NCBI RefSeq assembly: GCF_002102255.1
Contig: NZ_LQPH01000066.1
Span: 124,001-188,000, forward strand
Origin: Mycobacterium nebraskense
Lineage (GTDB): Bacteria > Actinomycetota > Actinomycetes > Mycobacteriales > Mycobacteriaceae
Length of the DNA: 64,000 nt
Direction of reading: 5' to 3'
The translations under genes were made by a program, and so were the position numbers. Positions 35,081 to 43,305 of the stretch are shown here, one piece after another. A model generated the notes under the pieces. It saw only the letters and a program-made list of their open reading frames with translations. It had not been told where the DNA came from and searched no databases. Each line of letters begins with the position of its first letter. The stretch's first letter is position 1.

Positions 35081-35905
35081 TCAGGGTGGCCCGAACGCGT
35101 AGCGGTGATACTGCGCCATCGTCCGTAACGTCGGCACCTTCGCCATCACCTTGCCCACCCGACGCGCGAGTGGCGAGACCAGGTCGAAGGTGTCGCTGTC
35201 GAAGACCGACTCCCACGCCAGCAGGCGCACCCCGGGAACGGCGTCGACGATGTCGCCGGGCCCGTCGATCCCCCAGTGCAGTTTCGACCCCGAGCGACGG
35301 ACCACCGCGTTGATCACCTGCGTGCGAATCCCGAAGGTATTGAAGGCGTCGAACTGCAGTTCGCCCGACGGGAATCGATCGACGACGCGGCGAAGCAACG
35401 CCAGCCCGTCGTCCTTCGTCAGGTACATGGTCAGGCCCTCGGCAATGAACAGAGTCGGCCGGTCGGCCGGTATCTCGGCCAGCCAGGACGGATCGGTCAC
35501 CGAGGCGGGCAGCATGCGATAGCCCGGTCGGCCGGGGTACAGCCGTTCGCGCAGGCCGATGACTTCCGGATAGTCGACGTCGTACCACCGCACCCCGGGC
35601 GGTGGATCCAGGCGGTACACCCGGGCATCCAGACCACAGCCCGCATGCAGCACGACCGCCTCGGGATGCACGGCCAGGAACTGTCGAGCCCAGTTGTCGA
35701 AGTGTTTACTGCGAACAGCGACCGACGGCGCCCGCCGCGCATCGATGGTCGTTGTCTCCCAGTCGTACTCGATGCGCGCCACGGCGGCCTTCGCGTAGTG
35801 GTCGCCGAGGATCGACGGGGAAGCGTCTGCGTCCAATGCTTTGGCGTACAGCGTCGCCAGCATCGTCTGCGGCGGCCCCTGGAGATCGACGCGTATCCGG
35901 TCCAC
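35081..35905 (-). CDS. SAM-dependent methyltransferase (class I, PPM/LCMT-like)
   Basis: 274 aa. The SAM loop VVLHAGCGLDARVYRLDPPPG and the ADRPTLFIAEGLTMYL stretch are visible. The N-terminus (MDRIRVDLQGPPQTMLATLY) differs from the two paralogues at 27.5-29.4 kb, and the GLDARVYR loop suggests a tetracenomycin-type or polyketide O-methyltransferase group. The GTG start lies 9 bp after the epimerase stop. Substrate unknown. No M. tuberculosis gene is remembered at this spot. Confidence 0.85.
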   Translation of the reverse strand: MDRIRVDLQGPPQTMLATLYAKALDADASPSILGDHYAKAAVARIEYDWETTTIDARRAPSVAVRSKHFDNWARQFLAVHPEAVVLHAGCGLDARVYRLDPPPGVRWYDVDYPEVIGLRERLYPGRPGYRMLPASVTDPSWLAEIPADRPTLFIAEGLTMYLTKDDGLALLRRVVDRFPSGELQFDAFNTFGIRTQVINAVVRRSGSKLHWGIDGPGDIVDAVPGVRLLAWESVFDSDTFDLVSPLARRVGKVMAKVPTLRTMAQYHRYAFGPP

Positions 35906-35914
35906 GGGCCGGGC

Positions 35915-36940
35915 CTATTCGGATTGCGCGGCCGGACTGGCCTTTCGCGGGGTCCGCATGGCGGCCCAGAAGCGGGCCGCTTCGCGAATCGATTCCTCGA
36001 CCGGGCGCGGCTGCCAGCCCAATTCCCGCTTTGCCTTGCTGCTGTCCACGTCGGCTTCGGCGCGCATCATGCGCACCGACGCGAGGCTGAGTTCGGAGTC
36101 CTTGCCGGTGAGCCGGGCCTTCAGACTGCCCAGCGCGGAAAGGGCGTAGAGCATCGGCACCGAAATCGAGCGTTGCGGCGGCGGAACTCCGGCCTCGTCG
36201 GCCGCGATGCGTACGACGTCGTTCAACGCGATCATCCGCTCGGAGACCAGGTAGCGCTCGCCGACGCGCCCGCGTTCGGCCGCCAGGATCATGGCCCGGG
36301 CGGCGTCGTCGACGCCGACCACTTCCAGCTGGATGCCGTTCATTCCGAAGGGCAGCTTGCCGAAGACCGCGCCGGCGATGAAGGCACCGTGCGGCGTGCC
36401 GGCCCAGTCGCCGCTGCCGTAGGTCGTCGACACGCACATCGCGATGGCGGGCAACCCGGCCTCGGCCACGTACCGCATCACCAGGTTTTCGGCCTGCACC
36501 CGGGACTGCACGTAGGGAGTCAGTCCCCGCGGGTTGATCACGTCTTCCTCGGTCGCCACGTGCCCATGTCGCCGGCCCACCGTCGCGTAGGTGCTGGTGA
36601 AGATGAACCTGCGCAGGTCGGGTTGGTTGACGGCGACATCGAGAACGTTGCGCAGCCCTTCGACGTTGGTGCGAAACAGCGGCGACGGGTCGCGCAACCA
36701 TGCGCGGGTGTCAACGACGCAGTAATAGACGTCGTCGACACCGTCCATCGCCTCGCGCAACGTGGCGTCGTCGAAAACGTCCCCGTGAAACCGGGTCAGC
36801 TCGAGGTCGTCGATGGAGCGGGTGTTGGCATTCGGGCGCACCATTGCCCGCACCTGGAAACCGTCGGCCACGAGTTGGCGGGTGACGTGCGAACCCAGAA
36901 AACCGTTGGCGCCGATGACCAATTTGGGTTTGGTGCTCAC
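35915..36940 (-). CDS. NAD-dependent epimerase/dehydratase (Rv0139 type)
   Basis: 341 aa extended SDR. The cofactor loop GANGFLGSHVTRQL is at residue 10; ENLVMRYV follows the catalytic area, where Tyr is in YVQSRVQAE. The usual Lys four residues on is Arg here, so the normal YxxxK is altered. It reduces or epimerises sugar or flavonoid-type substrates in family members; this one is uncertain. The GTG overlaps the upstream stop by 4 bp, and the methyltransferase follows. Confidence 0.88.
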   Translation of the reverse strand: MSTKPKLVIGANGFLGSHVTRQLVADGFQVRAMVRPNANTRSIDDLELTRFHGDVFDDATLREAMDGVDDVYYCVVDTRAWLRDPSPLFRTNVEGLRNVLDVAVNQPDLRRFIFTSTYATVGRRHGHVATEEDVINPRGLTPYVQSRVQAENLVMRYVAEAGLPAIAMCVSTTYGSGDWAGTPHGAFIAGAVFGKLPFGMNGIQLEVVGVDDAARAMILAAERGRVGERYLVSERMIALNDVVRIAADEAGVPPPQRSISVPMLYALSALGSLKARLTGKDSELSLASVRMMRAEADVDSSKAKRELGWQPRPVEESIREAARFWAAMRTPRKASPAAQSE

Positions 36941-37443
36941 TGAGATCCTCCGTTTTCCTGCATCCACCGCGCGGCGTCTTCGTCGAGCGTGCCCAGCGCC
37001 TGGGCCTTGCGGCACCACTTCATCCCGGCCCGCAGGAAACGCAGCGGGTTATAGATGTCTTCCTGACGGCGCCACAGACCATCCCCCGCATACGTGACGA
37101 TCGAGATGTTGGTCGCGCTGATGACGCTCCCGTCACCCGGGTCGCGCATGGGATTGTCCAGTTCGCAGATGATGCGCCCGGTGGACTCGTCGATGACCGA
37201 CCACAGCGAGGGGAAAGACACCATGTGGCTGCCGGGGTAGGTCGTCATCGTGCGCTTGATCCACTCGCGGACCTCGTCGCGGCCCCGCATGGTACCTGCG
37301 GCATGCTCGATGTACTCGACGTCGGGCGTGTACTGCTCGACCCAGGCATCCCAGTCGCGCGTTTCGGCGGCCCGGGCCACCGTCTGCTCGAACTTCTCGA
37401 AGGCGGTGGACAGTTCGCTGCGGGAGAACTCTTGCGTTGTCAT
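36937..37443 (-). CDS. SnoaL/NTF2-like protein (Rv0138 type)
   Basis: 168 aa: FEQTVARAAETRDWDAWVEQY, YIEHAAGTMRGRDEVREWI and a C-terminal KWCRKAQALGTLDEDAARWM helix. A nuclear-transport-factor-2-like cavity protein, function unknown. ATG 37443 is preferred; the ORF extends further upstream without a ribosome site. First gene of the epimerase-methyltransferase group, divergent from msrA. Confidence 0.85.
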   Translation of the reverse strand: MTTQEFSRSELSTAFEKFEQTVARAAETRDWDAWVEQYTPDVEYIEHAAGTMRGRDEVREWIKRTMTTYPGSHMVSFPSLWSVIDESTGRIICELDNPMRDPGDGSVISATNISIVTYAGDGLWRRQEDIYNPLRFLRAGMKWCRKAQALGTLDEDAARWMQENGGSQ

Positions 37444-37533
37444 GTTGCGGCACTTCCCGAAATCGTCGCGACACTGCGGCTCACCGGCGGAGTGTAGCCT
37501 GGGCGGCACCGTGCCCGGTTAGGAGGACGAGCG

Positions 37534-38046
37534 ATGGCAACCCAAAAAGCGATACTTGCCGGCGGCTGTTTCTGGGGGATGCAAGAACTCATCCGCAAGC
37601 AGCCGGGGGTGGTTTCGACTCGCGTCGGTTACACCGGCGGCGACGTGCCGAATGCGACCTACCGCAATCACGGCACGCACGCCGAGGCCATCGAGATCGT
37701 CTACGACCCAGCGGTCACCGACTATCGCACCATGCTGGAGTTCTTCTTCCAGATCCACGATCCGACAACGAAGGACCGCCAGGGCAACGACCGCGGCCCC
37801 AGTTACCGGTCGGCCATTTTCTACCTCGACGAGGAGCAGAAGCGAATCGCCCTGGACACCATCGCCGACGTCGAAGCGTCCGGGTTATGGCCCGGCAAGG
37901 TCGTGACCGAGGTCAGTCCCGCCGGAGATTTCTGGGAGGCCGAGCCCGAGCACCAGGACTACCTGCAGCACTACCCGAACGGGTACACCTGCCACTACAT
38001 CCGTCCGGGCTGGAAACTGCCGCGCCGGGCCACCGCCGACCAGTAG
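37534..38046 (+). CDS. msrA: Peptide methionine sulfoxide reductase MsrA
   Basis: 170 aa. The active-site motif AGGCFWG puts the nucleophile Cys at residue 12; [28 protein letters not shown] follows in the standard order, and a second Cys near the end (YTCHYI) could be the resolving one. It reduces Met-S-sulfoxide in proteins. AGGAGG lies about 8 bp before the ATG. Faces cyp138 with an 11-bp gap. Confidence 0.97.
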   Translation: MATQKAILAGGCFWGMQELIRKQPGVVSTRVGYTGGDVPNATYRNHGTHAEAIEIVYDPAVTDYRTMLEFFFQIHDPTTKDRQGNDRGPSYRSAIFYLDEEQKRIALDTIADVEASGLWPGKVVTEVSPAGDFWEAEPEHQDYLQHYPNGYTCHYIRPGWKLPRRATADQ

Positions 38047-38057
38047 GCTGCCCCGGC

Positions 38058-39419
38058 TCAGCGCCGGTGCACCACGACCCGGCCGCCATCTTTCGGCGTG
38101 TAGGCAACGCCCCGGCCGTGCCACCGCTCCCCCGGTGCCGTCGTGGTCTCGATGGTGAAGTGGCGCAACACGGTTCGCAGCACGACGTCCATCTCCATGT
38201 TCGCGAAGGCCGCCCCCACACAGCGACGGGTGCCCCCGCCGAACGGGATCCACGCGAAGGCCGACGGCTTGGTTCCGACATACCGTTGCGGGTCGAAACG
38301 CTCCGGATTCGGGAAGACGTCGGGGTTTTCGTGGATCTGCGCGATGCTCACCAGGATTGATTCGCCGCGGGGAATGACCCACTCCCCGAGTTGATAGCGC
38401 GCCGGATAGACGCGCCGGGCGGCGAAATCGATGACGGTCCGGGCCCGCTGGACTTCCAGGATGGTCGCCTGACGCAGCTCCTGACCGGCATCCTGACCGG
38501 CATCCTGACCGGCATCCTGACCGGCATTGTCGGCCTCCTCGACCAGAGCCGCCAGCACATCCGGGTGCCGCGTCAGCCGCTCGAACGCCCAGGCCAGCGT
38601 GGAGGCCGTTGTCTCGTGGCCGGCGGCCAGCAACGTGAGCAATTCGTCGCCGATGTCCTTGCGCGACATGGCCGAACCGTCGTCGTAGGTGCTGCGCAGC
38701 ATCAGTGCGAGCACGTCGCTGCGCTCGTCGAAGTTCGGATCGGCCCGCTCGATTTCGATCAGCCTGTCGATGACGGTGTCGTACTGGCGGCGCCACTCGT
38801 CCAGCCGCCCCCATGGGGTGTAGCGCCCGTAAGTACGTCGCGGTTTGGGCATCGTCGCCATTCGCGAGCCCAGCGTGACCCACGGCGGAATGAGCCGGCG
38901 CAGCTCGTCGAGTTCGGCGCCTTCGGCACCGAAGACGGCGCGCAGGATGGCGTTGAGCGTGATACGCATCATCGACGGCAACGTCGCGAAGGCCTCGCCC
39001 TCCGGCCAGCCGGCGGTCTCCCGCAGGGTCTCTTCCTCGATGATCGCCTCGTATTTCTTCATGCTCTTGCCGTGGAACGGCGGCGCCAACAACCGCCGCC
39101 GCCGGCGGTGGTCCTCCCCGTCGAGCGCGAACACAGAGCCGGAGCCGAACAGCCGGCTCAGGTTGGGCTGGATGTTGCCGAGCTCGTCAGGGCTGGTGGT
39201 GAAGATCTGCTTGGCCAGTTGCGGGTCGCCGACCACCACGACCCGGCCGTACATGGGCAGGTTCAGCGTGAAGACGTCGCCGTGCCGGCGGGCCAGCCGC
39301 TGAATCATCCCCCGCCGCGATACCGCAAAACCTAAACCCTGCAACACCTTCGGAAGCCTTGTCGCGGGGGGCAACCTGACGGCGGCGGTTGCCGGTGGGG
39401 CGGTGACTACTTCACTCAT
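38058..39419 (-). CDS. cyp138: Cytochrome P450 CYP138
   Basis: 453 aa, about 12 aa longer than M. tuberculosis CYP138 as remembered. Haem loop FGGGTRRCVGAAFANME (Cys near 400), I-helix LAAGHETTAS and the start MSEVVTAPPATAAVRLPP are diagnostic. The extra residues are a run of DAGQ units near residue 300 encoded by a 12-bp repeat, in the loop before ELRQATILEVQRARTVID. Soluble monooxygenase, physiological substrate unknown. Divergent from its TetR neighbour across a 133-bp gap with GGTAC palindromes. Confidence 0.96.
   Translation of the reverse strand: MSEVVTAPPATAAVRLPPATRLPKVLQGLGFAVSRRGMIQRLARRHGDVFTLNLPMYGRVVVVGDPQLAKQIFTTSPDELGNIQPNLSRLFGSGSVFALDGEDHRRRRRLLAPPFHGKSMKKYEAIIEEETLRETAGWPEGEAFATLPSMMRITLNAILRAVFGAEGAELDELRRLIPPWVTLGSRMATMPKPRRTYGRYTPWGRLDEWRRQYDTVIDRLIEIERADPNFDERSDVLALMLRSTYDDGSAMSRKDIGDELLTLLAAGHETTASTLAWAFERLTRHPDVLAALVEEADNAGQDAGQDAGQDAGQELRQATILEVQRARTVIDFAARRVYPARYQLGEWVIPRGESILVSIAQIHENPDVFPNPERFDPQRYVGTKPSAFAWIPFGGGTRRCVGAAFANMEMDVVLRTVLRHFTIETTTAPGERWHGRGVAYTPKDGGRVVVHRR
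38481..38528. repeat. 12-bp tandem repeat inside cyp138, four units
   Basis: Unit CTGACCGGCATC on the plus strand, at 38481, 38493, 38505 and 38517 (last unit ends in T). On the coding strand each unit reads as a DAGQ-type repeat, so unit number changes keep the frame. Confidence 0.93.
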
Positions 39420-39458
39420 GGCGGGCTGCTCCCCATATCTGGCCCCGAATACCGGGGT

Positions 39459-39474
39459 GGTACCGCGGTGTACC
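39459..39474. promoter_or_regulatory. GGTAC-N6-GTACC dyad near cyp138
   Basis: A 16-bp site with 5-bp inverted arms, 40 bp upstream of the cyp138 start. A second site with the same length is at 39493, 34 bp centre to centre. A candidate operator for the divergent TetR protein. Confidence 0.65.
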
Positions 39475-39492
39475 AGAACCTTCCGGAGTTAC

Positions 39493-39508
39493 GGTACTCT
39501 GTAGTACC
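39493..39508. promoter_or_regulatory. GGTACT-N4-AGTACC dyad near the TetR start
   Basis: A 16-bp site with perfect 6-bp arms, 45 bp upstream of the TetR GTG. A third, imperfect half-site (GTGCCGTACC) follows at about 39522. The repeated palindromes between cyp138 and its divergent regulator point to autoregulation. Confidence 0.7.
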
Positions 39509-39552
39509 AGGCCTGACAAGGGTGCCGTACCTACCGAAAGGGGGCGCCGGCC

Positions 39553-40164
39553 GTGACCTCAGCGGCGACAGTAACGCCTGACGAAGCGGTTCTCGGCGAC
39601 CCGTTCCGGCTCAGGCTGCTCGACGGCCTCGCCACCTCGATCGCCGAGCACGGCTACCGCGCCAGCACCGTCGCCGATGTCGTCCGTCACGCTCGGACGT
39701 CCAAGCGCACCTTCTACGACCAGTTCGCGAGCAAGGAAGAGTGCTTCCTGGAGCTACTGGGGTCCGACATCGAACAGCTCGGCGAGTGCATCACGGCGGC
39801 GGTCAATCCCGAGGCCGATTGGCATCAGCAGATTCGTCAGGCCGTCGAGGCGTATGTCAGCTACATCGAGTCCCGCCCGGCCATCACGCTCAGCTGGATT
39901 CGGGAACTTCCGTCGCTCGGCGCCGCCGCCCGCCAGGTGCAGCGCCGCGGGCTGCAGCTGCTGTCCAGCCTGCTGATCGACCTGAGCGCCAGCCCCGGAT
40001 TCCGGCGGGCCGAGCTGCCTCCGCTAACCGCCCCGCTGGCCGTCATCTTGCTTGGCGGTTTGCGCGAACTCACGGCCCTCGCCGTCGAAGACGGAAAACC
40101 GGTGCGGGGAATCGTCGAGCCGGCTGTCGACGCCTCCATAGCCCTGCTCGGCCCGCGACACTAG
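39553..40164 (+). CDS. TetR-family regulator (Rv0135c type)
   Basis: 203 aa. The HTH region includes LATSIAEHGYRASTVADVVRHARTSKRTFYDQF in pieces (residues 19-52). The C-terminal domain carries WIRELPSLGAAARQVQRRG. It is divergent from cyp138 and likely controls it. GTG 39553 has an AAAGGGGG stretch some 12 bp upstream. The 39-bp gap to the molbindin gene suggests co-transcription. Confidence 0.92.
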   Translation: MTSAATVTPDEAVLGDPFRLRLLDGLATSIAEHGYRASTVADVVRHARTSKRTFYDQFASKEECFLELLGSDIEQLGECITAAVNPEADWHQQIRQAVEAYVSYIESRPAITLSWIRELPSLGAAARQVQRRGLQLLSSLLIDLSASPGFRRAELPPLTAPLAVILLGGLRELTALAVEDGKPVRGIVEPAVDASIALLGPRH

Positions 40165-40203
40165 GCTCGGTCGCAGACCCCCAACCAGACGGAGGACCTT
40201 GCG

Positions 40204-40416
40204 ATGCGGCTGTCGACCCGAAACCAACTCAAAGGGACCATTACCGAGGTCGACCTCGGCAGCGTCATGGCGATCGTGAAGGTCAAGCTCGACGGCGGCG
40301 ATCAAGTCGTCACGTCCTCTGTAACGAAGGACGCCGCAACCGATCTCGGGCTCAAGGTCGGGCAGCCCGCGACCGTGTTCATCAAGTCCACGGAAGTCAC
40401 CATCGGCGTCGACTAG
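40204..40416 (+). CDS. Molbindin (TOBE domain protein)
   Basis: 70 aa, a single TOBE/Mop domain: MRLSTRNQLKGTITEVDLG, VVTSSVTKDAATDLGLKVGQ and the VFIKSTEVTIGVD ending. Molbindins bind molybdate or tungstate and buffer it in the cytoplasm. A GGAGG lies 8 bp upstream of the ATG. Whether it serves a molybdoenzyme cannot be told from the neighbours. Confidence 0.88.
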   Translation: MRLSTRNQLKGTITEVDLGSVMAIVKVKLDGGDQVVTSSVTKDAATDLGLKVGQPATVFIKSTEVTIGVD

Positions 40417-40485
40417 TTCATGGCGATGACGATGCGCGCCGAACCCATCCGCATCCTCGTCCGGCCCTGACGGCACCGGACTCCC

Positions 40486-40544
40486 GCGACACATGACCAG
40501 TTGCGATGACACGCCGGAATGGCGTGCAACGGTTTATGTTTCGC
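40486..40544. repeat. Palindromic intergenic repeat, copy 2 (degenerate)
   Basis: 19-bp arms at 40486-40504 and 40526-40544 match as inverted copies at 15 of 19 positions. The loop includes GACACGCCG, as copies 1 and 3 do. The right arm overlaps the last 11 bp of ephF. Confidence 0.6.
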
Positions 40545-41424
40545 CGTGCAGGAAGGCCCGGACCCGATCCAGCACCAGCTCCGGACGCTGGTCGACGATC
40601 CAGTGGCCGACGCCGTCGACCAGCTCCACCTTGAAATCGCTGATGTGGTCGGCATATCCGTCGGTCAGATCGGGCGTGATCACCGGGTCTTCGGTGCCGG
40701 TCAGCCAGCGGACGGGTACCTCGACGCGGGCGTCGTCGTACTCGCCGCGCATCCAGCGCATCATCTCTTTGGTCTGGAAGCTGCGATACCACCGGGAACC
40801 GGCTTCCGCATGGCCGGGCTGGCGCATGCATTCGAGGTACATGGCAACGTCCTCGTCGGGCAGCGTGAAGCCGGCGCCGACCCACGAACCCAACAGGCGG
40901 ACGAACCGTGAGTTGGGATCACTGATCACCCGCGGACCGATGACCGGCAACGAAATCGGGATCTGATACCAGAACCGCCAGATATTGCGGACTGTCGACA
41001 GACCCCGCTTCACCCACGGTGCCACCGTGTTCACCCCGAAGAACCCGTTCACTTTCTCCGGGTGGCGCAGCATCATGATGAACGCGACCGGTCCGCCCCA
41101 GTCGTGGGCAACGAGCTTGACCGTCTTCACATTCAAGTGATCCAGGACGGCGGCCAGATCATCGGCCATCTCGGCCTTGGTGTAACTCGAGCGGGGCGCC
41201 GAACTCCAGCCGGCGCCGCGCAAGTCGGGGCACAGGACCCGGTAGCCGTCGGCGGCCAACGGGCCGATCAGCTCGCGCCATTCCCACCAGTTCTGGGGGA
41301 AACCGTGCACCAGCATCACCGCCGACCCGTCGGCCGGACCCGCTTCCGCGACATGAATCGTCACACCGCTTCCCAAATCCACATACCTGTGTTCGACACC
41401 GTCCAGCGCGGGCATAGTGACCAT
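40534..41424 (-). CDS. ephF: Epoxide hydrolase EphF
   Basis: 296 aa alpha/beta hydrolase. HGFPQNWWEW is the oxyanion region, HDWGGP holds the nucleophile Asp, WYQIP a cap tyrosine region, LTGTEDPVI a loop after the acid and GVGHW the catalytic His. It hydrolyses epoxides to diols. ATG 41424 is followed three codons later by a second ATG; no clear ribosome site separates them. It is 29 bp after the sulfotransferase stop, on the same strand. Confidence 0.94.
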   Translation of the reverse strand: MVTMPALDGVEHRYVDLGSGVTIHVAEAGPADGSAVMLVHGFPQNWWEWRELIGPLAADGYRVLCPDLRGAGWSSAPRSSYTKAEMADDLAAVLDHLNVKTVKLVAHDWGGPVAFIMMLRHPEKVNGFFGVNTVAPWVKRGLSTVRNIWRFWYQIPISLPVIGPRVISDPNSRFVRLLGSWVGAGFTLPDEDVAMYLECMRQPGHAEAGSRWYRSFQTKEMMRWMRGEYDDARVEVPVRWLTGTEDPVITPDLTDGYADHISDFKVELVDGVGHWIVDQRPELVLDRVRAFLHGET

Positions 41425-41453
41425 GCTTTGAGAAGGTAGCGGGCTGCCGCGGG

Positions 41454-42689
41454 TTAGGCCAGAAAGCGCTTGACATACGGCGCGAAGCGGCGACGCAGAT
41501 CGGCCTCTGCCAACCCGAACATCTCGCACGACGTCGCAACGTTCCCCAGCCGGCCACGACGGTGGACCGCCAGGTAGTCGGCGATCGCGGTTCGGGCTTC
41601 GTCGGTGAACGGCTCGCCGGCCAGGGCATACACCCGCTCGGCGACGCCGATTTCGTTGGACATGAAGTCGTCGAAACGGATGTCGATCGAGCGTTCCGGA
41701 CCGATGGTTTCCCGGTCGCGGACGAGTGCGGAAAGCATGTCTTCCAGGCGGTCGATCCACGACGCCGCAATCTCCGGCACCGGCACCGGCGACCGGTGCA
41801 TGCGCGCGGAGTACGTGATCATCGCGATCATCGACAACGCGACCGGCACGGGGTCGCGGTGCGTGAAAACGACGATGCTGCCGGGGAATACCCGATCGAG
41901 CACCGGAACCTGCTCAAGGTGTTGCGGCGACTTGAGCAGCCAGCGCCGCCCGCCCCGCAAGAACTGCATGGCCTTGAGTTGCCGGGCGAGGTACTCGTAG
42001 TGCGGCGTCTGGTCGTGGGCCTGGTAGTAGGCACGCCAGCGGGGCACGTCGGCCAGCGTCTCGAAGAGCATGGTCGAGAAGTCGTTGGCGAGCAGCTGGA
42101 TCTCTTCGTGGACGTGCTCGGTGGTCATCTCGTGCATCAGCGGGAAATGGGGCATCACGGTGTTGATCAAGCCGACCGCGACGTCCATCCGCGCCCGCCG
42201 CGGATCCGGCTCGACGCCGGCCTCGGCCGGCAGCGGGAAAGGTTCGACGCTTTCCCAGTACGGCATGGTGCGAAAGGTGGGCGGCGCCGCCAGCAGGTTG
42301 TGCAGGTGGGTGGTGCCGGTGCGGGGCAGCCCGGCGATCACCACCGGCGGTTGCAGCTCGATGTCGTCGATCTCGGGATGCCGCCGCAACAGGTCGGTCA
42401 GCAACAGCCGGTTCTTGAGCAACTGCAGCAGCTGTCCGTAGAAGTTCACAACTCCGGCCCCGTGCAGCCCGTCGATGTCGCGCAACGCCGCGAGGTAGAC
42501 CTCGAGCCGCTCGCGATAGTCGCTCGCGCCGAAGTCGTCCAGGCCGGTGTCCGCGGCGGCGCGCACGTGCAGCGCGTCGGCGTCCAACGGACAGTCCGGC
42601 GCGAGCGTGGCCATCATGTCGAGGAGTTGCTGGGCCTCGGGGCTGAAGCGCGGAGAGGCTAGGTCGTCAAGGCGAACGGCGTCGGTCAC
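41454..42689 (-). CDS. Sulfotransferase family protein
   Basis: 411 aa, Sulfotransfer_3/4-like. The PAPS 5'-phosphate loop GLPRTGTTHLHNLLA (near residue 120) and the 3'-phosphate region FTHRDPVPVALS (near residue 276) are both present. It transfers sulfate from PAPS to a hydroxyl or amine of an unknown substrate; mycobacteria make sulfated lipids. GTG start, leading into ephF. No equivalent at this place in M. tuberculosis, as I recall. Confidence 0.88.
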   Translation of the reverse strand: MTDAVRLDDLASPRFSPEAQQLLDMMATLAPDCPLDADALHVRAAADTGLDDFGASDYRERLEVYLAALRDIDGLHGAGVVNFYGQLLQLLKNRLLLTDLLRRHPEIDDIELQPPVVIAGLPRTGTTHLHNLLAAPPTFRTMPYWESVEPFPLPAEAGVEPDPRRARMDVAVGLINTVMPHFPLMHEMTTEHVHEEIQLLANDFSTMLFETLADVPRWRAYYQAHDQTPHYEYLARQLKAMQFLRGGRRWLLKSPQHLEQVPVLDRVFPGSIVVFTHRDPVPVALSMIAMITYSARMHRSPVPVPEIAASWIDRLEDMLSALVRDRETIGPERSIDIRFDDFMSNEIGVAERVYALAGEPFTDEARTAIADYLAVHRRGRLGNVATSCEMFGLAEADLRRRFAPYVKRFLA

Positions 42690-42717
42690 GGCGACTTATG
42701 TTACTCTCAGTTTCGTA

Positions 42718-43305
42718 ATGGTAGTGGATTTTGGCCGACCTCGTGACCCACGCATCGACGGCGCGGTGCTGAACGCAACCGTCGAACTGCTGGCCGAAAC
42801 CGGCTATGCCGGGCTGTTGGTCTCCGCGATCGCCGAACGCGCCGGCACCAGCAAGCCCGCGATCTACCGGCGCTGGCCGAGCAAAGCGCACCTCGTTCAC
42901 GAGGCGGTGTTCCCCATCGGCGCCGCGACCGAGCTGCCCGATACCGGGTCATTGCCCGACGACCTACGCGAAATGGTCCGTCGCTCAATGGCTTTCCTGA
43001 CGACACCGGCCGCTAGGGCGGCCTTGCCCGGGCTGGTTGGCGAGATGGCCGCGGACCCGACCCTGCACTCGGCGCTGTTGGAGCGGTTCGCCGGCGTCAT
43101 CGGCGGCGGCCTCGCCGAGTTGCTCGAGCGCGCCGCGGGACGCGGCGAGGTCCGGCCCGACGTGACCGCCACCGAACTAACGGATGCCATCGCCGGCATC
43201 ACACTGATGGGCTTGCTCACCCGCGCCCCCGAACTCGACTCGGGGCTTGGGGAAGCCTGGGTCGATCGCACAACCACGTTGCTCCTGAAGGGAATCAGCG
43301 CATGA
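42718..43305 (+). CDS. TetR-family regulator
   Basis: 195 aa. HTH with VSAIAERAGTSKPAIYRRWPSK near residue 36; the C-terminal domain is TetR_C_16-like (PGLVGEMAADPTLHSALLERF). The mRNA appears leaderless or short-leadered: the ATG follows a TTAC...GTAA string (TTACTCTCAGTTTCGTAA) that may be its own operator. Its stop overlaps the next ATG by 4 bp. Divergent from the sulfotransferase gene. Confidence 0.9.
   Translation: MVVDFGRPRDPRIDGAVLNATVELLAETGYAGLLVSAIAERAGTSKPAIYRRWPSKAHLVHEAVFPIGAATELPDTGSLPDDLREMVRRSMAFLTTPAARAALPGLVGEMAADPTLHSALLERFAGVIGGGLAELLERAAGRGEVRPDVTATELTDAIAGITLMGLLTRAPELDSGLGEAWVDRTTTLLLKGISA

Noticed and set aside
35276..36943. A 555-aa open frame on the plus strand antisense to the epimerase and methyltransferase genes
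   Set aside because: High-GC DNA leaves the antisense frame open; the minus strand carries recognisable domains, and the plus-strand translation has no known motif.
38481..38528. Direct repeats considered as a CRISPR array
   Set aside because: Units are 12 bp, without spacers, and inside a coding frame; no cas genes are seen.
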